A stretch of DNA of 64,000 bases from NCBI GenBank assembly GCA_021030905.1, contig JAGFMI010000021.1, positions 248,001 through 312,000 of the forward strand, written 5' to 3'. Positions 35,230 to 46,933 of the stretch are shown piece after piece (the stretch's first letter is position 1; each line of letters starts with the position of its first letter). A model generated the notes under the pieces. The model was not told where the DNA came from and did not search any database. It worked only from the letters and a program-made list of their open reading frames with translations. The position numbers were made by a program, and so were the translations under genes. Origin of the DNA: Pyrenula massariospora. Taxonomy: Eukaryota; Ascomycota; Eurotiomycetes; Pyrenulales; Pyrenulaceae.

Positions 35230-36517
35230 GCTCAAATTGAAACATTAAATTTTAGGCCACAAGGCTGAGCAAAGGTCGCGCCAATGGCCGCCAGGGCCGT
35301 AAATCTCAGCAACCAACTTGAATAACAGCGTCATATTAGGAAAGCTTAGAGCTTCTATACGAAATCAATGATATAAGAAGATGACACAGTAGAGTCAAGT
35401 CCTACGCAGGATCTATCGTTGAGAATTAGTGGAAGAGAAGCGCCGCAAGGAACCATCGGGGCTTTTGGAAGTTTACTTCTGCCGAGAAGGTTGTGAGTTT
35501 AGAGATAGTGCTAGGCTATTGGCTGATCGGTAGGGCGGTGTGAGCGCTTTGATGGGCGGTCTCTGTAATAGGCAGGAGATAGCCTTGTGAGGCGGGGTGT
35601 AGAAACCGTTGCCCCCCCCCTCAGGCTCCTCAGACCGATTATTAGCCGGAGGAGGTGGGCCACGATTTCTGTCACCTTGCCACGCTTGCCTCGTTGCATG
35701 CTGTTTCGCACCCGCAGCTGCTTTCTCTCCTGCACTGGGGATCATTGAGAGACTTTCTGAGCTCAAGATACTCAAGTCTGTTGAGTGCCTCAGAGCAATG
35801 AGTATACTGAACAGCATGCTCTTTCATAAATTTTATACCTGCTTTCAAGAAGCTCGACTCCGCTGACCCAGGACTGTGGAAGTAGCTCGGCTCACCTTCC
35901 GCGTAGAGACTCTAGACGAGAGCTCCGTCCTGCCATACAAGGATGGAGAGCTCCCGAATCCCGCTATTTCCATTATGCTTGGACATCTAGATAAAAGTGT
36001 TTCTCTCCACTGGGATACACTGCTAAGGTACTGGCTTTAATTGCCGTCAAAGTGCTGCGGACATGACGTCGGCCGCATCGACGGCCCCGAACGCACCTCT
36101 TGGAGGCGTGCGGTACCCGGACGACGGTTGAGAACTCATGGCAAAATGAGATCTATGGAAAACAAGCATTCAAGGAATGTACACGGGACGCTTTGCTTGA
36201 CCCGAGTGCCTTTATGCGGAGATCTGTTAGTAAGGGGGTTCGTATTGTGTAGCGGCTGAAAGAATCCGAGACAAGTGAGCCTGGCGGCGTCGTTTTCTTA
36301 GAGCAGGTCTACAGTTGATTTACGCACTTTATTTGTTGCTGAAGTTCTGGACTGACATCAACTTTGTCAAAATAGTCGAGTTGACTTAAGTTTAACTCCG
36401 AATTTCGATTGAGACATATTCCTATCAAAGATATGCTTCCGCCTCAAAGCAAATGGTCATACTCCAGCGCGATGCATTGAATGCTTTCGCAATCCCGGCC
36501 AGTGTCTAAGTTCAGAA
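35230..36517. other. Upstream region of the NACHT gene, with hairpin copy 3
   Basis: A 1.3-kb gap with no credible gene. It includes the NACHT promoter, a C-rich tract within hairpin copy 3, and the 3' flank of the monooxygenase. Confidence 0.45.
35588..35693. repeat. Palindromic MITE-like hairpin, copy 3 (diverged)
   Basis: The right half CCACGATTTCTGTC and the interior ATTAGCCGG are shared with copy 2. The left arm (GAGGCGGGGTGTAGAAACCG) is diverged, and the right arm carries a short internal extra piece before its TTGCCTCG end. Arm pairing is poorer than in copies 1 and 2, suggesting an older copy. Confidence 0.75.
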
Positions 36518-37792
36518 TCACACAGCCGCCTTGAGCTCTGGGTAGTCTGGCAACTGCCAACCGCCCCTTTCCTCCTTTGAAAACCTGGCGATGAGAGTCG
36601 GAATGCGGAAGAGGGAGAGTAATCCCGTGATTAAGTGGAGAACCTTGATACCAAACTTCGACCTTGGATAGCCCCATCGCAATATCAACGAATTCAACTT
36701 CTGGATCTCGTTGATAAATGGACGCAAAGTTTTGTCATAGTTCTCGAATGCCTGGGCAAGGTCCTCACTGTTCCGATTGATCTCACCAGCGAGAACGTAC
36801 GCACCGACGAAAGCACTCGTGGTGCCCATGCCGCTCATTGGGGATGGACAGTGCGCAGCATCCGCAAGAAGAACTACGCGGCCTTTGGACCACGTATCTG
36901 TGCGAACCTGAACAATCTCTTGACAGTAGAAGTTGTCTGTAGTTTTCATGCCTTCTATAAAACGATCCGTCTGCCAGCCTGCGCCCTGAAATTTTTGAGA
37001 CCAGAAATCTTTTTGTTTCTCAACTGGGCTTCTCGGAATGCCTGTAAATTCCTCGGAATTGTCCATGAATGTGAAGTATGCTTGAGTTTCGGTGGCATTG
37101 TGGCTCCTGGACATGACTGTTCGGGAGCCGGGAATGTGGTAAAATTTGCTTATATTAGTATCGATATCCGTGCGAGGTACAAACCAGTACGCCATATAGA
37201 AGCCAAGTCGTCTGAGAGGATCTGGAGCGTCAGGTGGTAGAAGGTCTTTTCGAATGCGAGAGCCTTGACCATCTGCTCCAACCAGAACGTCGAATACTTC
37301 GCTCTCGCCATCCGAGAAGTGCACAGTAACTCCATTTTCATCCTGCTTGAAATGCTCCACAGTTTTGCCAAAAACGTAGGATACATTGTCCTTGGTCGCA
37401 TCATAGAGTATTCGAACGAGATCTCCACGCATAATCTCAAATTCTGAGCTTAAGGTCTGGGCACCCTTCCCTGATTTGTTGGCCATTATGGTTGCCTTAG
37501 ACTTGTTTTGAGCGTCCACAAAAGCAATACCTGCTTCATCAGCGAGATTACTTCGGACGACATCAAGTAGGCCCATCCGCTTGATGACTTGGATGCCTTG
37601 AGCGCGGATGTCAATTTGGGCACCTGCCGCTCTGAGAGCCGGGAAGCGTTCGACGACGGTGACATGATGGCCGCTGCGGGCGAGCCAGAAGGCAAGAGAC
37701 GGCCCAGCACAGCCGCCACCGCAGATGAGAACCTTTAGTGGAGCCATGAGATTGTAGAGATCTAATTTTTGGGAGTTCTTGGGGGGTACCAT
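36518..37792 (-). CDS. FAD-dependent monooxygenase
   Basis: Seen: one exon of 424 residues from the ATG at 37792. An ATG at 37747 (MAPLKVLICGGG) would give 409 residues and begins directly at the first beta strand, so it may be the true start. The FAD-binding Rossmann motif GGGCAGPSLAFWLARSGH is at residues ~24-41, the DG motif is VGADGQGS, and the second FAD motif GRVVLLADAAHC with PMSGMGTTSA is near residue 300. Known: class A flavin monooxygenases hydroxylate aromatic or polyketide compounds with NAD(P)H and O2. Inference: substrate unknown. No secondary-metabolism neighbours adjoin it. The nearest gene upstream is ~2.2 kb away. Confidence 0.88.
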   Translation of the reverse strand: MVPPKNSQKLDLYNLMAPLKVLICGGGCAGPSLAFWLARSGHHVTVVERFPALRAAGAQIDIRAQGIQVIKRMGLLDVVRSNLADEAGIAFVDAQNKSKATIMANKSGKGAQTLSSEFEIMRGDLVRILYDATKDNVSYVFGKTVEHFKQDENGVTVHFSDGESEVFDVLVGADGQGSRIRKDLLPPDAPDPLRRLGFYMAYWFVPRTDIDTNISKFYHIPGSRTVMSRSHNATETQAYFTFMDNSEEFTGIPRSPVEKQKDFWSQKFQGAGWQTDRFIEGMKTTDNFYCQEIVQVRTDTWSKGRVVLLADAAHCPSPMSGMGTTSAFVGAYVLAGEINRNSEDLAQAFENYDKTLRPFINEIQKLNSLILRWGYPRSKFGIKVLHLITGLLSLFRIPTLIARFSKEERGGWQLPDYPELKAAV

Positions 37793-39972
37793 CGATTAAT
37801 GAACGGTTGTGCTGCAAGCAAACTTTCGGTTGGCCGAATAGATGCTCCCATGTCGTCACTGGGTCGCAGACGAATGATTTGTCTTTCGAGAGGCTACTGT
37901 AGCTTGAAAGCGCTGCTATCGGGTTACTGCATTTGAAGTCGCAATATGATTCGATAGGGATGCTGAGGCGAAGATTGATGCATATTTTGCGGGGCATCAC
38001 AGCGGGGAAGCCCCGGCGCTACCCTGTGCCCATAAAGTGAAGTTTCGTGAATCCTGCATGTGATTTTTTAGGGACACTTTAGAGGATTCATAATGATAGG
38101 GCTGCATAAAAGTTGTGTCATCACAGGTGCAGAATTAGCCGGTAGGGAGGGTATCAAGTGTGACGGTGACCACGGCGAGCGTGCCCCACTCACCTCGCAG
38201 TGGATATGTTATGCAAGGAGTTGCTACTTCACCTCATGACTAGAGCTTGGAAATCCTCATGTTGCCCGTTGCGCTTGACTTTGCTGATTTGAAAAAGAGA
38301 AGATTGATGCAGCATATGCAAGCAATAGCGAAGAATGCATTTCCTAGGCTCGGAGATTGACAGTCTTGACTCCCAGATTCGATGCTCCCAGAATTGCGGC
38401 ACTGCGAAGCTAGATAGCCCGGATCCGAACACATGGTTCGTGGAAATGAGAGGCTTCCTGATCGGAATATCCATTATTAGTATAGACCCGTTACAGAAAG
38501 GACAGACACTGCGTTTGTGCATGAGAGGAGAAAAAAGAAGACGGAAATTGTTAGGTAGGATTTACGCGCGCGCGGGGAGTTTCGGGTGCACACCGATTCC
38601 GCGACATGCCGGAATTTGTTCTGTCCGACATTGGCCTCATAGATCCTTCGAGGCACTTCTTGATTTTGGATTTTCACCGCGCAATCTTGATCCTATCCAT
38701 CCCATGGCTCAAGCCTCGCTCTAGTTGATCTTGGAATTATTAGCCACCGCCCCTCTCTGGTCCTCGTCAACTTTCTAATGAAGCAACGCCATTGGTCCAT
38801 GTATCTGAAGGCACCTCGTCCTTCACGCCTACGACATGCCAACACCTGTCTTCACCAGCATATCCAGCAGGCACGTGCCGCACTGTTACATGGATGGCTA
38901 CCCAGTGACCACAATTACCTGGTTCAGGATAGCTGCAGACCGCATTATCTGACCGTGTCCGAAAGCTTTCGATCCCACCATTCAATGTGCCTCTAATGGA
39001 GAGATCCAGGCTTCCGTGGAGGATGTGGTACCGCATATCCACCTGATAGTAGATGCGCAAGAGAATATCATCGTGGTTGAGGCGATGTTAGCGCTCGGCT
39101 GTCCATGAGAGATGCGGTCATAGGATGTTTACAGCTCAAGCCGTCGAGTATGCAGGTACGTGTATCATTGATTCTCAAGGTCTGTGACTATATCGATTCT
39201 CCGGTCGTCTTGAGGGGTGTGGTACATACAGCCATGATAGATGTGACTTATTTTGAAATCAGAGTTGGTTTGCAATCAATTGGTGAAGATTTCCTTTGTA
39301 GTCCACGCCGTATTAGGCTAATGGTTTTGCCGTCTTTCTTCTGCCGTAAATTTCGGCCATATTTTTCAATTCTGACTCTATTATGTGCGTCGTCTCTTGC
39401 TGCACACATCGGCAATATCTTGTCGCTCGGTTGCGTATCTAAGACTTGGCGTTCAAGATGCGTGTATACTAGACAAAGAAAACCTATTGTCAGTCAGCAA
39501 AAGTCGTTTCAATCATTGCATGATACAAGACAAATATTTTGGATGCCGTTTTAATGATTCTGTCTCAAAAATTGCCTGCTTAATGCGAGCTACTCTCTCC
39601 TTCTACATGTTTCGATGATCGTCTTTGCTGTTTTTTAGAGACGCACTTTCTCTTTCGACCTTTGATTGCCCGATTTTCTAGCCTTCCTCCGCTAGCAAAC
39701 TCGCGGGTTGAGATTTCGAAAGCTTTCAAAGCCTCCATTGACGTACAGAGCTTTCAATATAATGCTATGAAGGAATTAGAATATGATCTAGACCTTACCA
39801 CTAACTTCGAGCATGTAGAACAACATCCTTATAAACTGCCAGCTTTGCTCCCTTGGAGTAGAACGGAAATCATCATACTCAACTCTGTAATCTTATCTAA
39901 CACTAACAGGTTAATCTCTGTGCACATTAGCCACATCCTCGTACTGACCGCCTTCTGGATAAATAGAACTCC
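37793..39972. other. 2.2-kb gene-poor region
   Basis: Several open frames occur on both strands but none has a start codon with splice support or recognisable similarity. The region from about 39100 to 39900 is AT-rich. A frame at 38767-39060 (minus) has no ATG start and is unrecognised. Confidence 0.4.
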
Positions 39973-40375
39973 ATGGCCCACCAGCACAACCTCCGATCAC
40001 TCAAAGAGCGCACCTCCCCAGACGTCGTCAAGGCAGCCAAAGCCGCAATGGAAGCACGCGGCTATGTATGTGTGACAACGAGATTTCTGGACCAGTATGT
40101 CCACGTGCCCGATCAGCCACTCCTTCAGCCACTCTGTTAACTTACCGCGCAGTAATGAGCCAATTCGCCGCCACATGCATGAAGACGAGGATGCCACGCA
40201 CCAGGTCTTTACCGGAAAGCTCATATTCTATTCTAGAACATACGTCACCCACCAGCGAATTGAATACGGGCCGGGACAAGCTGCTGATTCGGCGGCGGAG
40301 CAATGGCATGGGGGGAATTCTGGGCCTGACGGAGTGGGGTTCCATGTTGGACGGAGACCTGCGAGAAGTGGGTGA
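39973..40375 (+). CDS. Small two-exon protein of unknown function
   Basis: Seen: exons 39973-40094 and 40153-40375 (donor GTATGT, acceptor CGCAG, intron 58 bases) join in phase to 114 residues. The first exon is basic and helical (RSLKERTSPDVVKAAKAAME). The second is rich in His, Gly and acidic residues. Read without splicing, the frame stops soon after the donor, so the intron is required. Similarity is not recognised. The frame may be by chance; a cDNA would decide. Confidence 0.45.
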
Positions 40376-41370
40376 GAGATAAAGCACACGATGAAGGGAA
40401 TCAGGGCTAAAGATGGGGGTGTAATCTGGAATCATGATGAGGGATTGTGATGAAGGTAGATGCGTAGAGATAGATTTATTTCTTAGATTTCTGTAGCTAT
40501 CTCGCAACTGTTTTGTGGGAGATGGATGTTGTCATTAGCACTGCTTTATCCTATTATTGTTGTCATATCCTAGTATATGAATCTTTCCATTATAGCATCA
40601 AGTCTCTCGCTTATATTCTCAACTTCAGTCCCAACCGAAGCTCTTCCCTCCGCTGTAGCTCGTCAAAACACAACCTACACACTTCACGCACCCTTCCCAC
40701 TTCACAAGAAACCATTCACAGATCCACCTTCTATCCGCCCCTCCGTCAAGACAAAGCACAGTACAAGACCAAAAGCTGTTCCCGATGAGACGGGCAGACC
40801 AGCATCTTATCGACGGTCATGGCTAGCTTTGTCTGAAATGGCGCCGTCTCAGCTATGATCTGCATACAAGACTGGACTATCCGCTTAGTTATGCCAATCA
40901 GACCGAGTAATAGGTATTCTATGACACTTATCACGTCCTCGCTACTACGCCACGTGAGTGAAGTGTCCTGGCCGGCCTAGGCCTTACGATCTGGGTTATT
41001 ATCTTCTCTTCCTACAGCAATTCTCCGAGGCTTTGGTCCCATTTGGGCAGCAAATAGCTTCCTGATGATGGAATTTACGCATTCTGTCTTCTGAAGCCGT
41101 TGTGGATGATACTATGTACAAGGTATTTGACATGTCTGAAATATGGGTGCGTATCTCGATATCTGCACGCTTTTAGGAGGTATATGATAGATCTGAGAAT
41201 TCACAAGTCTGCTGCGCCATGAACGACCTTGTCGCCCCCCTCCATTTCAAATATCTGGTATCAACGTCGTCGTAACCTGCTATGCTAGATGAGTGTTTAT
41301 CCAGATTCGCTGGATTATTTGAACCCCTAAGCTATGTTGGTCTCCATTCAAAAAGTCCAACAGCCTCTTG
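40376..41370. other. Intergenic region, no gene seen
   Basis: A ~1-kb gap with only unsupported short frames and a pyrimidine-rich stretch around 40650-40790. Confidence 0.4.
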
Positions 41371-42330
41371 TCAATCGAGATACGAAAGTAGCTGACGGCG
41401 CATCATATCGGGCATATTTCCCCTTTCGTCGCTGTTCAAATAGTCCTTGACTTCCTCAAACACTTGCTTCAGACTTTTTCCATAATCCGGCTGGATAGCA
41501 TTATCTGCATCTTCGCAGAGAGCCAATAGCCCGAAAACCTTGTCTCTCGGATCCGAGCATTGAGCATCTGCGAGAAAGCGATGGAGAAGGCGATCGAGTG
41601 ACCACCGGAATCCATAATCTTCGCGTTCTTTGCGGAGGTCATCCAATTGAATTGCAGTAATGTTGGCTCGCGACCATTCTCGACCGCGGACGCCTTCGAT
41701 GAAATTGGCCCACGGTATGGTTCCGTTGCTACAATGAATGATAACTTCTTTGGCAAGGAGAACCTCTTGGACTATCCAAATTCTTGTCCAGTACTGGTTC
41801 TTCAGCAGCCTTTGAAGACTAGAGAGGATGGCAGGGTCCAAAGCCGGATATTGAATGAGCGGCGCCAGCCTGGAGAGAGGATTATTGCGCGTAATCTCAG
41901 GTTGTGAATCATATGGGGGTAGATTCACAGCCTCTTCAGCGCGAGGGCCAAGCCAAACCAAGACTCGCGAGGCTTTGCTGTATATCTTCCCCATTTGCCG
42001 CACTTGGTGACTCTTCTCAGCATTGTTCTTCTGGTTTATACACGTGGCATCATTCCAAAGAATCCGTTCTTTCGTGTCGGCTCTAAGGTGGAAAAGTACT
42101 TGCCAAAGGCTTTCTCGGACCTCGGTGGGCTTCCCATTCAATGCTATAGAGCGAATGGGCTTCTCGGGTCCCCAGCAATACGATAGTGCTTCATATTCAG
42201 GTGCCTGCGAAAGGCTGGTAACAAGAAGTTCGCAAACAATCCCTGAACTGCTTAAACTCTTCGGCTGCACTTTCAACAACCTAATCTGATCACTAGTGAG
42301 ATCAGTATAGGGGGTGGATGAGGCTGTCAT
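41371..42330 (-). CDS. Short HET-domain protein
   Basis: Seen: one intronless frame of 319 residues from the ATG at 42330. The HET core is complete in its hallmark pieces: YEALSYCWGP at residues ~46-55, ILWNDATCINQKN, and YWTRIWIVQEVLLAKEVII. After this only a ~120-residue tail (ending with the DPRDKVFGLL family motif and a short run) remains. Known: HET proteins in this group usually have 500-700 residues. Inference: either a genuinely short form or a 3'-truncated gene. No downstream remnant is seen. It could still act as a minimal HET module. Confidence 0.85.
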   Translation of the reverse strand: MTASSTPYTDLTSDQIRLLKVQPKSLSSSGIVCELLVTSLSQAPEYEALSYCWGPEKPIRSIALNGKPTEVRESLWQVLFHLRADTKERILWNDATCINQKNNAEKSHQVRQMGKIYSKASRVLVWLGPRAEEAVNLPPYDSQPEITRNNPLSRLAPLIQYPALDPAILSSLQRLLKNQYWTRIWIVQEVLLAKEVIIHCSNGTIPWANFIEGVRGREWSRANITAIQLDDLRKEREDYGFRWSLDRLLHRFLADAQCSDPRDKVFGLLALCEDADNAIQPDYGKSLKQVFEEVKDYLNSDERGNMPDMMRRQLLSYLD

Positions 42331-43116
42331 TGTATGCTTACGTCAGGAAATGGTCACCGTGGAAGAAAGAAGTCCAGGACGACGAGCTTGTTAGGCCACC
42401 AGGCGGCCAGCAGTCGACCCGTTTGCGGCGCAGGATGGACCGTGGAAGACGTCATTTGGGCTGGGCAAATTGGTCATTGAAGAGCCGCGCTAAGACGCTG
42501 GTATTTTGGGGCGATTATAGTTCAAAACGACGGCCGAGGGTCTCACGCGTACGCGACGCGGAGGCGAGGCTCGCTCGGGACTTCGGACCTCGCCCGGATC
42601 CCGTACCGAGCCAAGTAGTCCGGGCTGACCGCTCGGACAACGTCCAGTTCCTCTACAGTAGGCTTGCCAGCTCGGCCTTCCCCAACCCGTGTCGGCGTGT
42701 TGGGTCTGCGGTCTATCGAAATTTACTAAGACGGTATTCAGGTATTTCTTGATGGTATGCAAGCCCAATCTTTCCAGGGTAACAAACGCCGTTGGACATG
42801 AAATATTGCAGAAATGCCGCAAAAGGTTGTGACATCCGTGGACGAACGGGACTGGCAGTGCTCCGCTTTGAGGTTGCTAGATAATGCTATAAGGTACGTC
42901 GAAGTACTTGTAGTAGCCCAGCCCAAAGACGTGGTAGACAACCTGATCGCTGATCGCTAAATAGTTAAGACATGTCTTATGATCTTTCATGCAAGGCATC
43001 TGCCAGAGTATTTTTCCGTATAGCATGTCATTCAACGTGGTATTCAACGTTATCGTTTTCGTTCCAGATTTAAATTGCGATCGGATTATCTAGTTACCTC
43101 GCACTGAAGATTCGGC
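42331..43116. other. Intergenic region, no gene seen
   Basis: This 786-base gap includes the HET promoter. A GC-rich patch around 42530-42600 is unexplained. No gene is supported. Confidence 0.4.
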
Positions 43117-44585
43117 ATGGCCACTACTAATCGTTCACTCACAATACGCTACGTCTTTGGCAGGATGCATGGCTTTTCGAGTTTGCTTATACTTATTTTA
43201 ACAGCTCAGATTTACGGTCTACGATACTATACCTACTGGGTCCATGAGTCATGCCGAGAGCCAGGAAAAGAGGGGTTCCAAAAGGGTCTGGCCGGGGCCA
43301 AAGATATAGCGAGAAGCGCCTTTGGAAGAGTACAGGATACCGATAGTTATAATGATGATCTTTTTAGATATCTTTTCCACACACACGTGGTCCAGGATCA
43401 GGACAATGTGATTGGAAAACTGAGAGGTGCGGTCAGATTCTCGTCGGAAGCTCTGAAATGCATTGTCAAGCTAATGCAAAGCGCGACCAAGATATTTTTG
43501 ACTTATTCGCAAACATGAGTCTCGTAACCGACCGAAGTGCCGCAAATTGTCGCTACTTTTGCGATGATGACGAGCAAGCTAAGGATGGCACTTCCAGATG
43601 AAAGCTGCGCCGAGATGTACAATTTTCTTCTGATGAAAGCCCCCAGATAACTATCGACCCCAGCTAGACCGACCAAGGCTACCACCACAATTGGATTCAA
43701 ATTGGGACACCGTTTCACTTGAAAGCTGGGAATATAAGCACGAATCCGACCCTAGTGATTTAGATGTATATCAAGAATGGGAAGATGCTGAGGACGAGAT
43801 ATTTATGGGCAAAAACGTTGGTTGCAAATCAGCAAATGCTCAAGCTGCAACGTGGATAGAACGAGACCATAGGTCATCGTACCCCGGAGTTTACCCCAGG
43901 GCCCTTGTCACTGTGCGTGAGATCTCTGGTCCAAATATCGCATTTCTCTACTGGTTGAACTATGCGGAGCTGACTTTTGCCACTGTAGGTCTGCGATATG
44001 CAATTACGTGGTAGAGCCGCTCACTCGTTCGATGATATTCCTAGATTGGGGCCTTTTGAGGGTAGCCTACGGATGTTGGGGACGGAATTTAGATGGCCGT
44101 TCATGCAGTATGTCGATCCAATGACCGCCTTTGTTATACTTTTTGAGGTATGTCGGCTTCAGCTCTCAAGCCGTCCATATAGACATCAATCCTCTCTTCC
44201 AGACTCTCCATCTACCACCATGGGATCGTGAGTCTTCCCCGTCTGGCTTATTGCCTATCTTCTTTCTCGGCCACGCCAGGATCCCGATAAGTCTATCTTC
44301 CTCTCGTGCTTATCAGTCTGATGATCATGTCCGTCGATCATCAACTCCCGGACTAATGTTGTAATCCTCCGTTAAGTAGACTATGAGGATTTTTTTGGTA
44401 ATCGAATTGTACCCTGGCCGGATGCGATGAGCGACTCAGTTACACCAGCAGAAAAAGTTTTGAGCCCCAGCAGCGTTGTTTTCTACGCGTTTCTTGCAAA
44501 GATACGCGATCGTGGGTATGTCCTTAGGCGCAAATATTTGAATGCTTGGATGGAACCCCGAGAGGGGGAGTTGGCTCTGGCCTGA
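43117..44585 (+). pseudogene. Fragmentary secreted/membrane protein gene, possibly protease-like
   Basis: Seen: an ATG at 43117 opens 133 codons with an early hydrophobic segment (FSSLLILILTAQIYGL, signal-like) and the piece YYTYWVHESC. Further open pieces follow: NCRYFCDDDEQ near 43540, an acidic-rich frame at 43691-44014, and a C-terminal piece ending at 44585 (VVFYAFLAKIRDRGYVL). The pieces lie in different frames and I could not join them all with convincing introns. The tail matches the relic at 28131-28325. Inference: one multi-exon gene or decayed gene of a secreted family. The YFCDDD and the tail vaguely recall M35-like metallopeptidase relatives, but no HExxH was found. Confidence 0.35.
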
Positions 44586-45835
44586 TCTAAAGCTCCATCC
44601 TAATCTGCAAGACGGTTTCTAGAAAAGGAGGGCGAGGTCTGGGGCTGGAGGAATGTTTAGCGACGAGGCCATGAACAGTGACACGGCACCCCAAATCGTT
44701 TGGGAGTATGTACGAAAAGTCAGAACCAAGCAACCAAGGTTACGTTGAAGACGAGCGTGCCCAATTACGTACCGCCAACCATGGTAGACACCTTCGATTC
44801 AAATCATCACCAATTGAATAAAACGATACTTTCAAAAAGTATGTATATCTTCCAGGAGCTCAACAGCATGATACCACGCTTTTGAATACTAACAGTGCAG
44901 TGTGCTCAACAGCAATCCAAATACTGTAAGTCATCATACTAGTGGGGGCCCACTTTATCACCTACATAACTGTCAGACAGAGCAATCATTTTAGATAGGC
45001 CTATCTGGCAGCGTACATGTGCCGAGCAGAGGTGGGAATTCTGTCTGCTCGCGCACATCTACATAGTTTTACACAGGCAGTAATACATGCTCGCTTCTAG
45101 CCTGCACACAGACGCCTTCCCGCTCTCCAGCACTTCGGTAGCGGCCGCCACGCCTGCCGCGGCCGCCACGAGCTCAAGCTGCTGCTAGCCTATATAGCGC
45201 TGCATTACAAGATTCAGCCGCTACCGGCACGGCCCTTAGAGTGGAGCGGGGGGACGATGCGGATCCCGGCGATGGGGGCGGAGATTATGGTGGGGAGGAA
45301 GGAGGCCGAAGGAGTGGGGGATAGGGGAGGGATTGGGGTGAAATATGATGGGGATCGAGTATGTGAGATTTGGTGGGTTAAATGGGGGTGTATACTCTGA
45401 AGCTAGTTACGGTTACACCTTTTAGAAGTGTACTATATGATTGCCCACCACTTTGAGGTGTCAAAAGCGTCAAGGAGGCACACAACACTATTGCTTGCTC
45501 GCAATTTTGGTACTGCCAGGATCCGATCGAAGGAGATAATTTCGACAATACTTGCAATCTCTTCTCTCTACAGGCGTGACGATTTTGGTTAGCTCAGCAC
45601 TAGGAATAGCTCTGACCAGCCAACGACATGACGCAGCCGGATCCGGGTATCCTGTATCACGTCATGTATATGCTATTAATCAGGGTCTGTCAAATTCTAA
45701 GGTTACGTATACTGCTGAAATGTTGAAAACCTTCTCCACCAATTTTGCAGATGCAGGTATAGTAGCCCTAGTACCCAATCTTCTTCATCTTTCGACAGAA
45801 CATTCTTTCCACGTTGTTCCTCATCAACTCATAAT
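44586..45835. other. Intergenic region with a GC-rich block
   Basis: A 1.25-kb gap. 45101-45260 is GC-rich with GCCGCC-type runs, and 45240-45400 is G-rich (GGGGA runs). A frame at 45552-45839 lacks an ATG start and is not supported as a gene. A short imperfect palindrome (GTACATGTG ... CGCACATCTAC) lies at about 45013-45064. Confidence 0.4.
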
Positions 45836-46333
45836 CTAGACAAAACTCCACGTGGTCACCACCGTGCCGTCGATGTAATACTGATCGGGGTGTCCCGTCA
45901 TCTCCCCAAAAGCGGCGGGCGTCAGCTCTAGTTACCCAACGTCATCAGCTCGAAGACTTCCAAACATTTTACCCATCCAAGGGTTTAACTCACGCATATC
46001 CCTCCCAAAGGGATCCGAACAGATCGAACACTTATCTAGGACCGTGACGCGAACTGTAGGGCCCGAGCATGGCGCTCCTATGGGTACTGTAAGCTCTGTA
46101 CAGCTGACGTCGATCTGTCTGCCGCAGACGTTTCTGCCGTCTTCCCACCAATAGGGGTCTAGAGCCGCGGTGAAGGAGGAGTTGGCAATGTCTTGTCCGC
46201 AGAAGCCGGGCTCGGGCGGGAAGTAATAGGTTGCTAGACCGCCGGAGTAGGTGCCGCGTTTGGCGAGGGGGGTGGTGGCGCCGATGGTTATGAGGGCAGT
46301 GAGGGAGACGATGAGTTTGATTTGGAAGAGCAT
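45836..46333 (-). CDS. Small secreted DPBB (expansin/barwin-like) protein
   Basis: Seen: two exons (46333-45994 and 45927-45836, donor GTGAGT, acceptor CTAG) give 143 residues. A signal peptide (LIVSLTALITIGA, then a KR site) precedes the double-psi beta-barrel core: GGLATYYFPPE, FCGQDI, RNVCGRQIDVSC and VRVTVLDKCSIC, ending in LTPAAFGEMTG and TTWSFV. The first exon read on its own would end at a stop inside the intron; splicing restores the family's typical ending. Known: such small secreted proteins (RlpA/expansin-like, cerato-platanin relatives by fold) bind or loosen cell-wall polysaccharides. Substrate is unknown. Cys pairs suggest disulfides. Confidence 0.88.
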
Positions 46334-46933
46334 GCTTGACGATGGCGGCAAGTTGGTGTCTGTGTCAGTAGGATGGAAAGACAGTGCCGAAAGGGTGGGC
46401 CGGTGAAACTGTGTGGTCTCACTTTCACATTGAGAGGATGGCCCTATTTGTAGGTGAGCTCTTCGGCTTGTCAAGTCTTGAAGGGTTACATCGTGCACTG
46501 GATATCACTCTCCACCGTGAAGGCCACCGAACAGAATGGTCACTGGCGCCGTTGGAAGCATCGTGAAATGCCGGGGACTTACGTACAATCAATCTTTCCA
46601 ATGTCTTTGCGGTGTGCTGGTACATTTTGCCGATTTAGTCCCTTGCCATTCCATTCGTCCCGTTCAGGTCTTTCGGGTAGCCACGGCGCTCAACCCAGCC
46701 TTATTCCATGCTGTCGAGCCGGCCTTGCCGAGTCGAATAAGTTTTAGAATCAATCGAAACGGGTGGTGCGTCCGGCGGTCGAGCTTGAGTCACGCTTCCA
46801 AAATGGGAGGGTGCCTGTTCAATGACGAGTCCCAGGTCATTTGTGTCGCTGTCTACCATCCTATTCCACGAGCTCTAAGCTTCTTGACGCACTCTCAAAG
46901 GTGAAGCTGTCCACCTAAACGGTCTAGAGGACT
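46334..46933. other. Intergenic region, no gene seen
   Basis: This 600-base gap holds the DPBB promoter. Frames on both strands are short and unrecognised. Confidence 0.4.

Noticed and set aside
38767-39060. Minus-strand frame with several Cys and Trp
   Set aside because: No ATG at its start and no recognised family.
45552-45839. 95-codon frame with a hydrophobic start
   Set aside because: Starts on TTG; no acceptable upstream exon was found, so signal-peptide appearance alone is not enough.
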